DNA of 64,000 nucleotides from Plumapathes pennacea. Its lineage: Eukaryota > Cnidaria > Anthozoa > Antipatharia > Myriopathidae. This document shows, piece by piece, positions 21,348-33,600 of this stretch. The stretch spans positions 37,311,178-37,375,177 of the forward strand of contig OZ038463.1 of the NCBI GenBank assembly GCA_964036295.1, in the 5' to 3' direction. A program made the position numbers and the translations under genes. The first letter of the stretch is position 1; each line of letters opens with the position of its first letter. The notes beneath the pieces were generated by a model. It was given only the letters and a program-made list of their open reading frames with translations. It made no database searches and was not told where the DNA came from.

Positions 21348-24300
21348 ATGGCGGCTCGTCAGCTTCCCCGCACTTTCAGGAAGGCTGTAATCTCCAAGCT
21401 GTCTACAAACTATCGCGAGGCAGTACAGATTGTTGAGGTGCCCATGGTACAGCCTGGGCCAAATGATTTGCTGGTCAAGAACAGGTACTGGTAGCGGCTG
21501 GCTGCAAGTTCAACTGGGACGGGCTGTTTAAATAATAGAACAGTGTAGTTTACAGATCACGGGGAAGTGTTAGCGCTCGTTCACACTGAGATGGCAAAAG
21601 AGGAGCGGCTCTTTCGTTAGGAGAATTGCGGGGGGGGGGGGGGGGGGGGGAGGGGGGGAGTATGGAGATTATGGGTGGACACGGAGATTTACGTACCACC
21701 CTGCGCGCTGACCCTTGCAAGACCACAGTGTTCGATTTTTTGTCTCCCCATATTTGTAGTCTAACATTTTGTCATCTCATATCCAAATTATGCACCAGTC
21801 AATTGTAACCCCCACCCCCCCCCCCCCCCCCCCACCTCGGGGAATAGTGGGGACATGGATTTTCTTTGTTGCAATAATCGACTATTCCCCCACCCCATGG
21901 GACATAATGTGCTGACAAATCCCCCACATTGTGGGGCCAAAAACTTGGCAAAATCTTACAAGAGGCTTTGCACAGAAACTTCTCTCGCGAACGAACCGCG
22001 TGGTCAAACTGGACGAGGCCGCACTGCATCATATTTTTGGTCAAATCTCCCACCTTCAGCCCCACCTCCGCAGGTCGGGAATCATGAAGAGAAAATCCCC
22101 CACCCCTTCGGGCTTAAACACCTTTCAAATACGAAAAAATGCCCCACATTGCCCCACCATTCCCCGAGGTGGGGGGGTGGGGGTTACAATTGACTGGTGC
22201 ATTAGACCAAGTATATCCCAGTAATAAGACAAAATTTATGTCTAAGCCACCCCTCCCCAACCCCTAAGTGTCTGGCGCAAAGTGTTTACAAACCAGGTAT
22301 ATGGAGGGTAACTTGAATCTCTTTCCAGGTATCTTGGTGTTAATGCTACTGATATAAACCATTCAGCAGGGCGGTACAACCCTGGACAACAACCTCCCCT
22401 TGATGCTGGACTTGAAGTATGTTGCAAATAATGTAATATAGCCTTATGGAAGCTAGTAGCCTGAAACATCAGTTGTCTCCTCAGCCCTGGACCCAAGAGG
22501 GCTGAGGAGACAACTGACATTTCAGGCTAGGGAGCTATGATGAATTAAGTCTTTGAGTCAAGTGGTTAATCAATAATATCTTCAAAGATAATATGATAAT
22601 GCACATATTTTATATTAACTTCAGACAGAGAATGTATAATTTTATGTTCCATATCCTTCTTCCACCCCCACCCCTTCTCACCCATTGTGACAATCTTTAT
22701 TTAAAATTAACAAGAATGTTTTGAAGGGAATCGGTGAAGTTGTAGCAGTGGGAGAAGATTGCAAAAACAAGTTCAAAGAAGGACAGGCTGTTGGATATAT
22801 AAATCAGGGTGCCTACTCAGAGTTCACAGTGAGTAAATCTGCACATATTGTAATGTTTTTCCAAGTTTAAGAGCCACGCCCCCTTTAGTACCTCTTGGGT
22901 CAAAATGAAAACTCCCGATGGGCATCCCTGTTCTTTTTATGTGGGAGTCCCCATCCACCCCACCCCCCCCGAACCCTAACCCCCCCCCCCCCCTGCCTGG
23001 GTATTAATCACTACAGATATTTCAAAATCTTTGATTTTGGATTTTGTTTCTCTAGCTAATTCCATGGAAACGTGCCATGCCACTACCTAAGGTTGATGCA
23101 TCGTACACATCTCTCCTCATCAGTGGATTGACAGCTAGTATTTGTCTGAAGAAGGTAAAGAGTCCTTCCTGTGTTTGATAGCTAAAGTGTTCATGATTCC
23201 ACAAGAGACGAGAACAAGGGACTGCCACACAAGTACTTCTGATAGTAATGTTACAAATGTCTATTTGTATATTTCACTTTCTTCACCTTTTTTTCGCACA
23301 ATAGATTATAGAGCTCAGGTTGGTAATTTGGCAAAACTTCAATTACCTCCTACGTACTGGTAGGATTAATTTTATTGGTCACAAACTTCCGATTATATTG
23401 TGCAGGTCGGTGAAATTAAGAATGGAGAGGTTGTCCTTGTTACAGGTGAGAGTTTGCTGGTGTTTTTTAGTGGCTGGCTAGTTTCTCCTTTTTAGTGTAT
23501 TTACAATAGCACGACATTTTACAAGTGTAAAAAGGGGAAATTATAACCCTAACCCAACCTGATGTTGTTTGTTTTAGCTGCAGCTGGTGGTACTGGACAG
23601 TTTGCAGTAAGTCACAGTCGTCAACCTTAAATGTCGGTTGTTTGGTGTCATTTTCAGTTTTATAAAATATCAGTCTGCCTGCAATTTATTAATTAAATGG
23701 GTTTCTAGGTAAACAGTATATAACAGAAGAAGCACACAGGGTCTCTGCTAGGATTAGGCTCCAAAATCACACGTTATAAAAACAAAATAGCACATGGTTT
23801 CGAGGCAGAGTACCAGTTCTTTGTTTCCAAAAGCACTTGCTATAGTGTGTTTCACTGTCCTAGATTTCCCTCCATTCACTCATAACTTGTACTCATATTT
23901 CCATTTTACACAAGGTTCAGTTGGCCAAGTTGGCTGGATGCCATGTAATAGGCACATGCTCAACAGATTCAAAAGCTCAGTTCTTAAAGGTATGACAAGC
24001 TTTGATGGACCACAATTATCGAATACAGTGGAAGTTCTCTGGACAGACACTCTTCTTCATAAATATGGGCGCCTTGACGAAACCCCGTTTAAGCTCGAGC
24101 TCTGTCAAACTCTGCATTTCACATTCTTGTGGACGGTTCAGTTACAGATCATAGACACTTTTCCTACGGAAGCTTTAACTGTATTCCGTAAAGTTCTGTA
24201 TAATCTGGCCAAAGTTGATCCAAAGTCAACCAAAGTGAAGAGATATACAAGTTGGGTACAGTGCAACCTTTAACGTGTCTGACATCCAACTAACTGTAGG

Positions 24301-26130
24301 ATTTTTCTTTAGTCCATAGGATGTGACAGACCCGTCAACTACAAAACGGAAGACTTAAAGTCCGTTCTCAAAGGAGAATACCCTGTAGGTTGTAGCATTA
24401 AATGCGGGCTACGTTTTGTTTACAGTTTTGTTTGTTTACCCGATGTTCTTCGTCGGGTAGGAGCGCGGAAGGATTTGACCGCAGCATGAAGTTTGCAAAA
24501 AAGAGAAAGCGAGCTAACGCGTGCCAGTTTACCGAACAGATTTCTATTTAGTCCGGACGCTTCCTAACGGGTAGAGTAGTTTTTGCGGTGTTGATCTGAC
24601 TGATTGCTCTTTAGAAACGTCCGCTTGTTCTATTTTCCAGTGCAGATCACTGATGGGGGAAGCAAGAAAAAAATCAGTTCAACTTTGTAGCATTGTTTCT
24701 GACCATTTTTCAACTTTCTAGCATTGTTTCTGACCATTTTTTTCTGATGATTCGTGAAACGTACCAAGTGCGTGTGTTCTGTCAATATCTCTACGTGTTT
24801 TTCTTTGAATTAAATTCCAGAAAGGAATAGACGTTGTGTATGAGTCCATTGGAGGTGAAATGTTTGACACGTGTGTTGACAGGTGAGTAAATAACATTTC
24901 TGTATAAGTTACTAGTTTTCAAACACATAAAGTCCAATACATTGTGCCCCTTGCTCCGACGAAGGGCTAGCGCTCGAAACGTTAGCTTCAAATAATTTTT
25001 CGGCGCGTCAAGCTTTCACACATTGACCCTTAGTCGATGTATATTGTGATTGTAAGTTAATTTAGGCTAAACTCACGAACTTCTTTCGAACTTGAGTTTG
25101 CTAATTTACGCTTTTTTTTTTCCATCGGAAATGAACGTATTCTACATCTATTCCAAAACTGCAAGACGAGCCATCCAAGAGAAAAATGTTAGAAATACTG
25201 GCCAGGTCTACTTGCCCTATGATCCCAGGGAAATGACGGTCTAACTTTGGCTGCAATTCTTCCCGTTACAGGTTAGCACCGAAGGGACGCCTCGTTTCTA
25301 TTGGCTTTATCACTGGTTATACGTCCAAGCTTGGCTTTACTCCTGTCCGTACTGCAAGTCTGGTACCAAAGGTAACGGCTGTTAACAAACGCTGTCTACA
25401 CATACATATATAGCTTTACGTACACATATCAGTTGTAAGTGGTTCTTGTATTTTACGTTTTGCGTGTACAGTCAACTTCCTCTTAACGGACAGCCCTCAG
25501 TCCCCAGCGGTCCCTGCCGCATCTCAGTCGTTTACTCTAACTGAATTCTCTTTAAGACGGACAACTCTCTAGAACGGACAGCAGGAGCTGGTCCCGAGGG
25601 TGTCTGTCTTAGAGGGAGTTGAGTGTGTAGTCTTCTATATCGCGTTGTGTGCTGTCTGTCCCTGTTTGACTGCGTACTTACACTACAATGTTTTGGATCG
25701 TTTGTTCATATCGATTTAGCTTTTGTGGAAATCAGCCAGCGTCCGCGGCTTCATGTTGTTTAACTTTGTGGAGGACTACAGTGAGCATTTGTCGCAGCTT
25801 GTTGAGCTTCATGGAGCGGGAAAGCTGCAGTGCTTTGTGGACCAAGGCGAGCGTGCAGAAGCCGGACCATTTACCAAGGGCGTGGACTCTGTTTTGGATG
25901 CAGTGGAAGTGAGAGCTTTCTTTCTGGTTATTTCTTATGCAACCGTAACCCGTTATACAGTCATACAGTTAGAATGTTCTTGTATTTATGTCGTAGTTTG
26001 TTCATTGTCTTTTCCTGACACTTTTCATCTAACAATACTTACTTATTTTTTGCAGTACTTGCACAGTGGGAAGAGTTTTGGGAAGGTGATCATAGAAAAC
26101 CCACATAGCGTTCCTACAAGTCGACTGTGA
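21348..26130 (+). CDS. PTGR3: prostaglandin reductase 3 (zinc-binding ADH domain protein 2)
   Basis: Twelve exons (21348-21484, 22329-22416, 22727-22828, 23056-23154, 23406-23445, 23578-23606, 23915-23989, 24313-24384, 24821-24882, 25272-25371, 25720-25908, 26056-26130) join in frame to 355 aa; human PTGR3 (ZADH2) is 377 aa. This medium-chain reductase uses NADPH to reduce the enone of 15-keto-prostaglandins in vertebrates; the substrate here is unknown. The match runs throughout: [12 protein letters not shown] in the catalytic domain, the dinucleotide loop [12 protein letters not shown] (near residue 156), [32 protein letters not shown] and the C-terminal ENPHSV. No zinc-ligand cysteine cluster is seen, as in other prostaglandin reductases. 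The start ATG sits in ACCAAGATGG. A typical AATAAA follows at 26251. Several MITEs sit in its introns. Confidence 0.93.
21626..21660 (+). repeat. poly-G tract in PTGR3 intron 1
   Basis: A run of more than 20 G, briefly broken by A, lies in PTGR3 intron 1. It is a possible G-quadruplex and a likely length-polymorphic or misassembled site. Confidence 0.8.
21791..22201. mobile_element. 411-bp MITE with TTA duplication (PIF/Harbinger-like)
   Basis: Ends TGCACCAGTCAATTGTAACC (left) and the same in reverse at the right are flanked by TTA on both sides (21788-21790, 22202-22204). C-rich and G-rich runs sit just inside each end, so the arms pair for over 50 bases. A 3-bp TTA duplication fits PIF/Harbinger. 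No ORF of note. Confidence 0.75.
22457..22529. repeat. perfect-arm hairpin in PTGR3 intron 2
   Basis: About 31-base arms (TAGCCTGAAA-CAT/CAGTTGTCTCCTCAGCCC) pair almost perfectly around a 10-base loop. It is a foldback element or miRNA-like hairpin; nothing favours a transcript. Confidence 0.7.
25469..25627. mobile_element. second Tigger-like MITE, PTGR3 intron 10
   Basis: The left end CAGTCAACTTCCTC and right end GAGGGAGTTGAGTG are inverted copies next to TA dinucleotides, with GGACA/GTCTGTC blocks inside each arm. The arms are diverged, so the insertion is older than the one at 17539. No ORF. Confidence 0.6.
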
Positions 26131-26830
26131 AAAAGAAAAGAAAAGAACTGAAACTATAGATAACCAGTGAAAAACGAAACATGTAAATTATTTTTACAGA
26201 ACTTTCGAAAACATCACATGCAAGCCAGTCATTAATTGTTTTTATGCCAAAATAAAGATATTGTGCTAAGAGTAAAGATTAGATTGTTAGACTAAAGATT
26301 AGATATTTTGCGCTTTGGTCTTGCCGTTGCAAATAGATTCAGGCAAGTTAAACTTCATACAATGACTTGACAGCATAAAGCAAATTGCAATCTTTTCACA
26401 GGACTGTATTAGATTATTACTCATCTACGGTTCAAGCCCACAGGTGCCACGGCACAAACACAAGCTTGGAAATTCCGGATGCTCAAATTTCCATGCTACT
26501 GCCTGAAATGAAGCTCACTCAGTGTTCACGACCTAACTTGAAATGTTGCAACCCGCTGCCTTCTATTTCGCAATACTGAAGTCTTCTTAGCTTTCAAGTT
26601 TTTTTTCCAGAGATACTTCTTCTCTCGCCATGTTTCCAAACATCAATGGGAATAAATTCACCCGAGTGTAAACTAGTCATTAGTGAATGTGTCAGCAGTG
26701 AGCGGGTTTCCTTTGCGGGGCAGGGAACACTTGACCTCTGAGTCGCTTGGTAGCTCCCTTCAAGGCCCTCGCTGCAAAATACAGTACAGGGGAGGGGCCG
26801 CTCAGTGGGGCTGCATTCCAGTGTAATGGA
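26131..26830. other. PTGR3 3' UTR and spacer
   Basis: AATAAA at 26251-26256 is the likely PTGR3 poly(A) signal. The remaining sequence shows no supported gene. Confidence 0.5.
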
Positions 26831-27076
26831 CTAACGGGGAGGCTCTGGACGGAAGGGTTCCTTTTCAAACCTGATATAAGGCAAAGCATATATGTGTAGC
26901 ATGCCATAATAATAGCGGAAAAAGTATATTTGTTGCGGCAAATCGTTTCGTAGATCAAAGCCTATTGGGCCGCCCGGTGGGGGTGTGTTTATTTCACTGC
27001 TGACCAGACATTCCTCACAGACAGTGGACTCGTAATGCGCTAGCCTCTCTTTCAGGTTACTATCGTGAGAGTTCAT
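26831..27076 (-). CDS. unrecognised 81-aa ORF head-to-head with AP2A
   Basis: ATG at 27076 to TAG at 26831 on the - strand encodes 81 aa. I do not recognise it. It has a charged N-terminal third with one CxxC pair (VCEECL), a proline-glycine turn (NTPPPGGPIGF), and a tyrosine-rich, weakly hydrophobic C-terminal part (FFRYYYGMLHIYALPYIRF). Composition looks protein-like, and the start lies 229 bp from the oppositely directed AP2A start, a common arrangement for small housekeeping genes. A donor-like CAG-GTTTGA lies inside the last third, so the true protein may be spliced. It could also be chance. Confidence 0.3.
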   Translation of the reverse strand: MNSHDSNLKERLAHYESTVCEECLVSSEINTPPPGGPIGFDLRNDLPQQIYFFRYYYGMLHIYALPYIRFEKEPFRPEPPR

Positions 27077-27305
27077 GGCGGTATCTGTCTTTGGTGGTGA
27101 GGCGAAGTGCGACCAACTCCAATCACGAATATTCAGCCGATTTTTCACTTCTTAAAGCCTGGCATTCCAATTTCTGACCACTGCAGACTTCATTTACTTG
27201 TCATAAAGTAGGCAAGAGAAATCCAGCCGACCAAAAGCGTTCATCTTTGCTCGTACCAGGCTCGATTGCGACTTCCGTGGGCTGTGTCAATTTCACCTTT
27301 CCAAG

Positions 27306-30300
27306 ATGCCGGCTGTGAAAGGAGAAGGCATGCGTGGTTTGGCCGTTTTCATCTCAGACATCAGGAACTGTGAGTATTTTGGCACATGTTTGCACTCCAC
27401 TTGGGCCTTGTAGTGGTCGATCTGAGGCAAATTTGCTTCAAATTACACGTGTCTGCCATAAACCGCCCAGTTCATGCAGTGGAACGTTCCCGTTCAACCG
27501 TTCAGTTTCCAATTTTTCAGTGAGTTTTTCGTTTTCTGTCGCAGGCAAGTCTAAGGAAGCAGAAATGAAAAGAATCAACAAAGAACTGGCGAATATTCGG
27601 AACAAATTTAAAGGTACGGATTCATTTGTGCGATGGCCTGACTCGATCGATCGCTAATATTACAAATCTAACCCTGTGTGATTGTTATTAAGTGTTGTGC
27701 TTCAACGGAAGATAGGTATTATTATTGCTTTACTATTAGTCGCTTGATATTTCGCTGACTTTTAATATGTATTGTAGGAGACAAGCAACTCGATGGCTAT
27801 CAGAAAAAGAAGTATGTCTGTAAACTCCTGTTTATATTTCTGCTTGGACATGATATCGACTTTGGCCACATGGAAGCCGTGAATCTCCTGTCGTCCAACA
27901 AATACACAGAGAAGCAGATCGTGAGTGTTTGTGTGGTGTTTGTTGCAAGTGATCACACTTAAAAAATAGTCGCCAAATTTGCTCCATCTCTTGTTCGAGT
28001 ACTGTACAATGCACCAGCTGCTCAGGCCGATTTTGGATTTGTGCCGCCTGAGATCAATCGAGTATTGCAAAGAGCTTAATAATCTTACAAGTGAATGTTT
28101 GATTTCGGGTGATCTTTCTGTCATATTGTCTTGGATTTGTTCATGTTTCAAATGTATCATTAGAAAAGTCTAATGAGTCGAAAAAACGATAACATTTAGC
28201 ATCCTAGAAACTATATAATATAATCAAGCTTTCTTAACTAGTGGTACCCTCATCCTTATCTTCATTCTCGGTTATTAATAATCAGTATCTGGGCCCGGTT
28301 TTTCAAAGCACGATTAGGCTAATCCTGGATTAGGTCTAAACTTTCATGTCATTTAAATGCCTGCAAATGTGAAGGTTTCCTCCACAACAACTTCCTTTAT
28401 GCGTTTTTAAGCTGGAACAAGCTTTTCAATCCATCTTTGAACAAAACTCTGCAGTTTATTGGAATAGAGGTCGAGAGAAAGAATTTCGTTAATCCTGGAT
28501 TACCTTAATCAGCTTTCGAAAAACCGGGCCCTGGGTTTCAAATTTGTTGAAGGAAGCAAAATCTAATTTTTGTACAAGAAAATACATGTACATCTTAGCA
28601 ATGTCAAAGCCAATCAAATGTCACACAGAATTCTGAATTTTGCACGACTTTGGGATATAATGATGGCAAACTTTAAAAAGTCATAAGTGTAAGCATTAGG
28701 CGTTTGACAATCACCTTTTATGAAATTTTCTCCAAGTCAATTTTAAAAAGACTTGCAGCTACACATGGCTGTGTAGCTGTATGAAAGGCTGAGTAATGTC
28801 TAGATACTACATTTAAATGGCACAGGGAAGATAGGAGAAGTAATGATGTAAAAAATCCTCACAACAGTGCAGTAGCCACTCAGGTTGTTGCACATGTGGA
28901 AAAAAAAACTGGTTTGGTTCATTCCACACAAGCATACCTGCATGCATGCAAGGTCAAGGCGAATTAAATGAGGAAATAGTGAAAATAGATCGTAAGTAAA
29001 GTTATTTGATCTGTGAGATAGTACCAGTAGCTAAGAGAATGGATTAGAGAATGGGTGTGCAAACATAGTAATTTGCAGATTGCTGATTAAATATATGCAC
29101 AAATTACATTTTAGTGAATCCCGTCTTTGCATGGGTGTTCTCATGACCAAAGAAATACATAGTGATAAACACACTTGTTTGACTTTTGAGTCACTACAAG
29201 CCAAGTATAGATTTGTGAGTGAGTAATCTGACCATATAAGTAGGAGCGAGAGCAAGTTTTGTTCCTGACAATATGAAATGCATAGTTTATATACAATAGC
29301 CTGTCAACATCTCATTGAACATTTTATAATGTCATATAATAATATCTTGTGCTTGTTTTGTAGGGTTACCTGTTCATCTCTGTTCTTGTGAGTGCCAACA
29401 GCGAGCTGATCAAGTTGATTATTCAGAGCATCAAGAACGACTTGTCCAGCCGCAATCCCATAAATGTTTGTCTGGCCCTGCAGTGCATTGCCAACATTGG
29501 TAACCAAGAAATGGTTGAGGCTGTAGGTCAAGAAGTTCCTAAACTCCTGGTGTCTCCAGATACAACTGACAATGTGAAGCAATGCACTGCATTGTGTGTC
29601 CTAAAGCTTTTTCGGCTGAAAGCAGACATTTTACCTCCCGGGGAGTGGACATCCAGAATTGTGCAGCTGTTGAATGACAAGCATCTGGTATGTTATAATA
29701 AATGCTTTGATAAATCCCTCCTCCTTCCCCAATATGCCCCCATCTACAAAGTCAATTTTAAGCCCCCCCCCCCCCCTAATAATTAAGCCCTCCCCCTTCC
29801 CCTTTCTTTCTGTTGACTGTGAGCACCAAAAGTAGTACAGAAACAAGACAATTAATTCAGCTGCTGCATTAGATGCTTGGTGGTATTATTGTACTTTACA
29901 TTTCTTACATCCAACTTCATGTAAGAGGTGGCTGTAGACGAGGATCTGTATCAGAAGAGAATGAAATGATCAAACCATGCTGACAAACTCTGATCATGCT
30001 CTGATCAGTCTTTCACAACTACATGTTTCTGCATACAAAACTGTGCAGAACTTGGTCAATGCCTTGTACGTGCAATACAAATTGTAACTCTGGATGCTGT
30101 TCCTCTATCCATGTCAAGCTACTGTACAAGTATTGATAGATGTTTTGTGTGTGCCTGTAGGGAGTGGTGACATCTGCCACAAGTTTGATCCATGCGCTTG
30201 TTCAGAGTTATCCTGACGATTACAAAGGCTGCATTCAACTTGCCGTGGCACGACTGAGCAGGGTAAGAATCTCATGTTCGTGTTGTTTGCAGACACAAGA

Positions 30301-30640
30301 CAGTACGGACACAAAGTTAAGTTTGTTATGCTAATGTTACAGTCTTCGTGTTACAATACATTGATTATACTGATTATTTCTCTCCTTACAGATAGTGACG
30401 TCCTCCTACACAGACCTTCAAGACTACACCTACTATTTTGTTCCAGCACCATGGCTTTGTGTAAAACTTCTCAAACTTCTGCAGAGTTACCCTGCACCAG
30501 GTAATGATAGAAACTTCATTACCTATAGTTGAGATTTATCTAGACTTGCACTGTCTTGGGGTGGGCAATGCCATATACAGTACAATACCCAAGGCTCTGA
30601 TAAGCCTCCCCTCCCTCTGCAAGGTCATTTTTTAAAGTAA

Positions 30641-30671
<31 letters not shown>

Positions 30672-33600
30672 CTCTCTCTCTCTCTAATAACCCCATCCCA
30701 TCACTGCCTCCCCCACCCTCCGGGAAATATTCAGATTAAATTCTTTTTTTTTATGTTCTCAGAGGATCCAGCGGTGTCCACAAGGCTGCATGAATGTCTG
30801 GAGACAATTCTCAATAAAGCTCAGGTAAGTGTTTTTAGGTAGACCATGGTAGACTTGTTGCATAGCCAGTTTTGGTTGCGAGAAGATGATGACAGGAATT
30901 CTTTTCAACTTGATTTATTATGAAAGTGTTAATGAGTCCTGCAACTGGAAATTATGTTTTTTTATAGGAACCACCAAAGTCAAAGAAAGTGCAACACTCT
31001 AACACAAGGAATGCAGTCCTGCTGGAGGCCATCAACCTCATTATTCACATGGACAAGTAAGATATATAACCACTGAGAAGATGAACCTCTTGTGAAATTC
31101 TGTATATTTTTGTTGGCATGCACTGTATAATATCTTCTGCTCGTTTACTTATATATTTCCTTTTCTTTGTAGTGACCAGAGTTTGCTGATCAGAGGCTGT
31201 AACCAGCTGGGGCAGTTTCTTACACACAGAGAAACAAACCTCAGGTATTAACTGCTACCCAGAATATGTTCATTGCTAATGTCAGAGTGTAATGAAAATA
31301 TGTCTTTTCAAGTTGTTTTTACATATACCAACTATTTATATAGGCAATTGCATGATTTTGAGTGCAATTTGGAATATATGAGCACAAGAAAATTTTTCAA
31401 AGACCACAAAATTTCAAGAGTGCTGTGCGAGTGCAATTTGTGGTCCATGAAAAATTTACCAGCACTCATTTCTTCCAAAATTGTATGAGGAACCATGTGA
31501 TTACTTGTAAAAAACATGCATACAATAATTTACATCACATTTTTTTTTTCCATTTCATTACAATTCACAAGTGTCTCTTGATAACTTTGTTTCATAAACA
31601 GAATCGGAATCGTCTTTAGGAATGTGAAACACGCTTTCTGTTTTGTTTTGGCTTTGCAACTTAGTATGCGTGCCAGCTGTCAGCAATTTTCACTTTCTAA
31701 TTTCTGTACTCTTAGTTTCACATTTCTTGCCTGTTAATTTCACATTTTTGCACTGTGTGAGATAAATTGACATGTGCGCAGCCAATCAGAATGCAGAAAT
31801 TATTGTATGCATGTTATTATGCCTGTAACATTTCAAAATATCCTGAACCAAAGTTCTGTAGATGTAGCTGATCTAATCTGTGCTACTTTATTTGCAGGTA
31901 TCTTGCTCTGGAAGGCTTGTGTTCAATGGCAAACTCTGAGTTTTCAGCTGATGCTGTGAGAAAGCACCAAGAGACTGTCGTTGGGGCGCTCAAGGTTGGT
32001 TGGGTACAGCTGAATAGTAGTGCAACACATTGGTAATGTCACCTGTGCTATACTTAGACATTCTGAACACGGTACAGGTGACACAATATTGTCTGCCAAC
32101 AGCACAATTTTTTACGAGTTTGAAAAAGTGTGCTTTTACTGCACAAAATTTTGAGAACTTGTCCCACATATGACTTGGTCAGCTAATATTGGAAGTGTAG
32201 TTTAGTTGGCACACCCAAATGGAAACTTTATGTTCGTTTCCTATTTATTTGAAAAAATAAGTAGTGAAATACCAGTTGTTTTGTTGTGTTGAATGAAAGA
32301 ACTGCTGTCTTGTTAAAGAGTTAAACCCTCGCTGTTTTTGAACTACAGTACACTGCCTTGACTGTTATGAGTTTATGCTGTTAATATTGTTTATTACTTG
32401 TTACAGACGGAACGTGATGTCAGTGTGCGTCAAAGAGCTGTAGATTTACTCTACGCCATGTGCGATAAAAACAATGCAGAAGAGATTGTGGCGGAGATGC
32501 TGACGTACCTGGAAAAGGCAGATTACTCCATCAAGGAAGAGATGGTACAATAATATCGTTCTCTCTTGTTATTGTTATCGGCATCGTAACCATTCTCGGA
32601 GATTCTTAAGCCCTGGCCAAACGAGGTGCAAGTCAACGCAAGTCGATGCAATTTTTCAAACTTGCGCGGACTTGCGTTTCGTTTGGCCACCAACTTGCAC
32701 GGACTTGCATCGACTTGCAGTGACTTGCATGGAATTTGAACATGTTCAAATTTTCATGCAAGTCGACCCAAGTTTTTCACCTAAAACAGCGAAGAGCGCG
32801 TTAGCAAAGGCAAGTCTAAATTAAAAAAATCAAAAGTAAAAGCCTCCTCATTAAGTTCCAGCCCAAGAGAGACTTTTTACTCGGTTTCTGACTCAGAACC
32901 GTTTAAAAAAGAAAAAGTTTTTACAAAACTTGCATGAGCTTGCATCGACTTGCGTCTCGTTTGGCCACCTTTTGCAAGTCGATGCAAAATTTTTTGTCAT
33001 GTCGAACTTGCATCGACTTGCATCTCGTTTGGCCAGGGCTTTACTCTTGTTCTTTTGCTGCAGGTGCTCAAGGTTGCTATCTTAGCAGAAAAGTTTGCTA
33101 CAGACTACTCCTGGTATGTCGACACTATCCTCACTCTCATCAGGATTGCAGGGGACTATGTTAGTGAAGAGGTAAGTAATTGAGTTTTACATATGCATAT
33201 TAAGTAGTGACAAAACATGTATGAGAAAAGATGAATCATTTCTGCATAGTATTTTGTCTTTTTCGTTTTATTTATATATTTTTATTTATTTTGTGTGATC
33301 CAGCTTTATTTGATGAACAATTGAAATATTATGGTATGTTCTACCACTTACCGACCACTTACCGACCACGTTACCGACCACGTACCGACAATCAATATCA
33401 ACAGTTCTCACATTCAAGTGTTTGTGACCGTCAGGTGTGGTACCGAGTCATCCAGATCGTTATCAACAGAGATGACATTCAAGGCTATGCTGCCAAGACT
33501 GTCTTTGAAGCTCTTCAGGCCCCTGGCTGCCATGAGAATATGGTGAAAGTCGGTGGTTACGTTTTGGGAGAATTTGGAAATCTAATTGCTGGAGATCCTC

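Noticed and set aside
22457..22529. microRNA precursor
   Set aside because: The arms are almost perfectly paired over their full length, as in foldback elements, and nothing indicates processing.
23794..24273. 159-aa ORF across PTGR3 exon 7 as a separate gene
   Set aside because: It reads the exon in a different frame and continues into intron; the PTGR3 frame explains the conserved part. A degenerate transposon end near 24027 may account for the rest.
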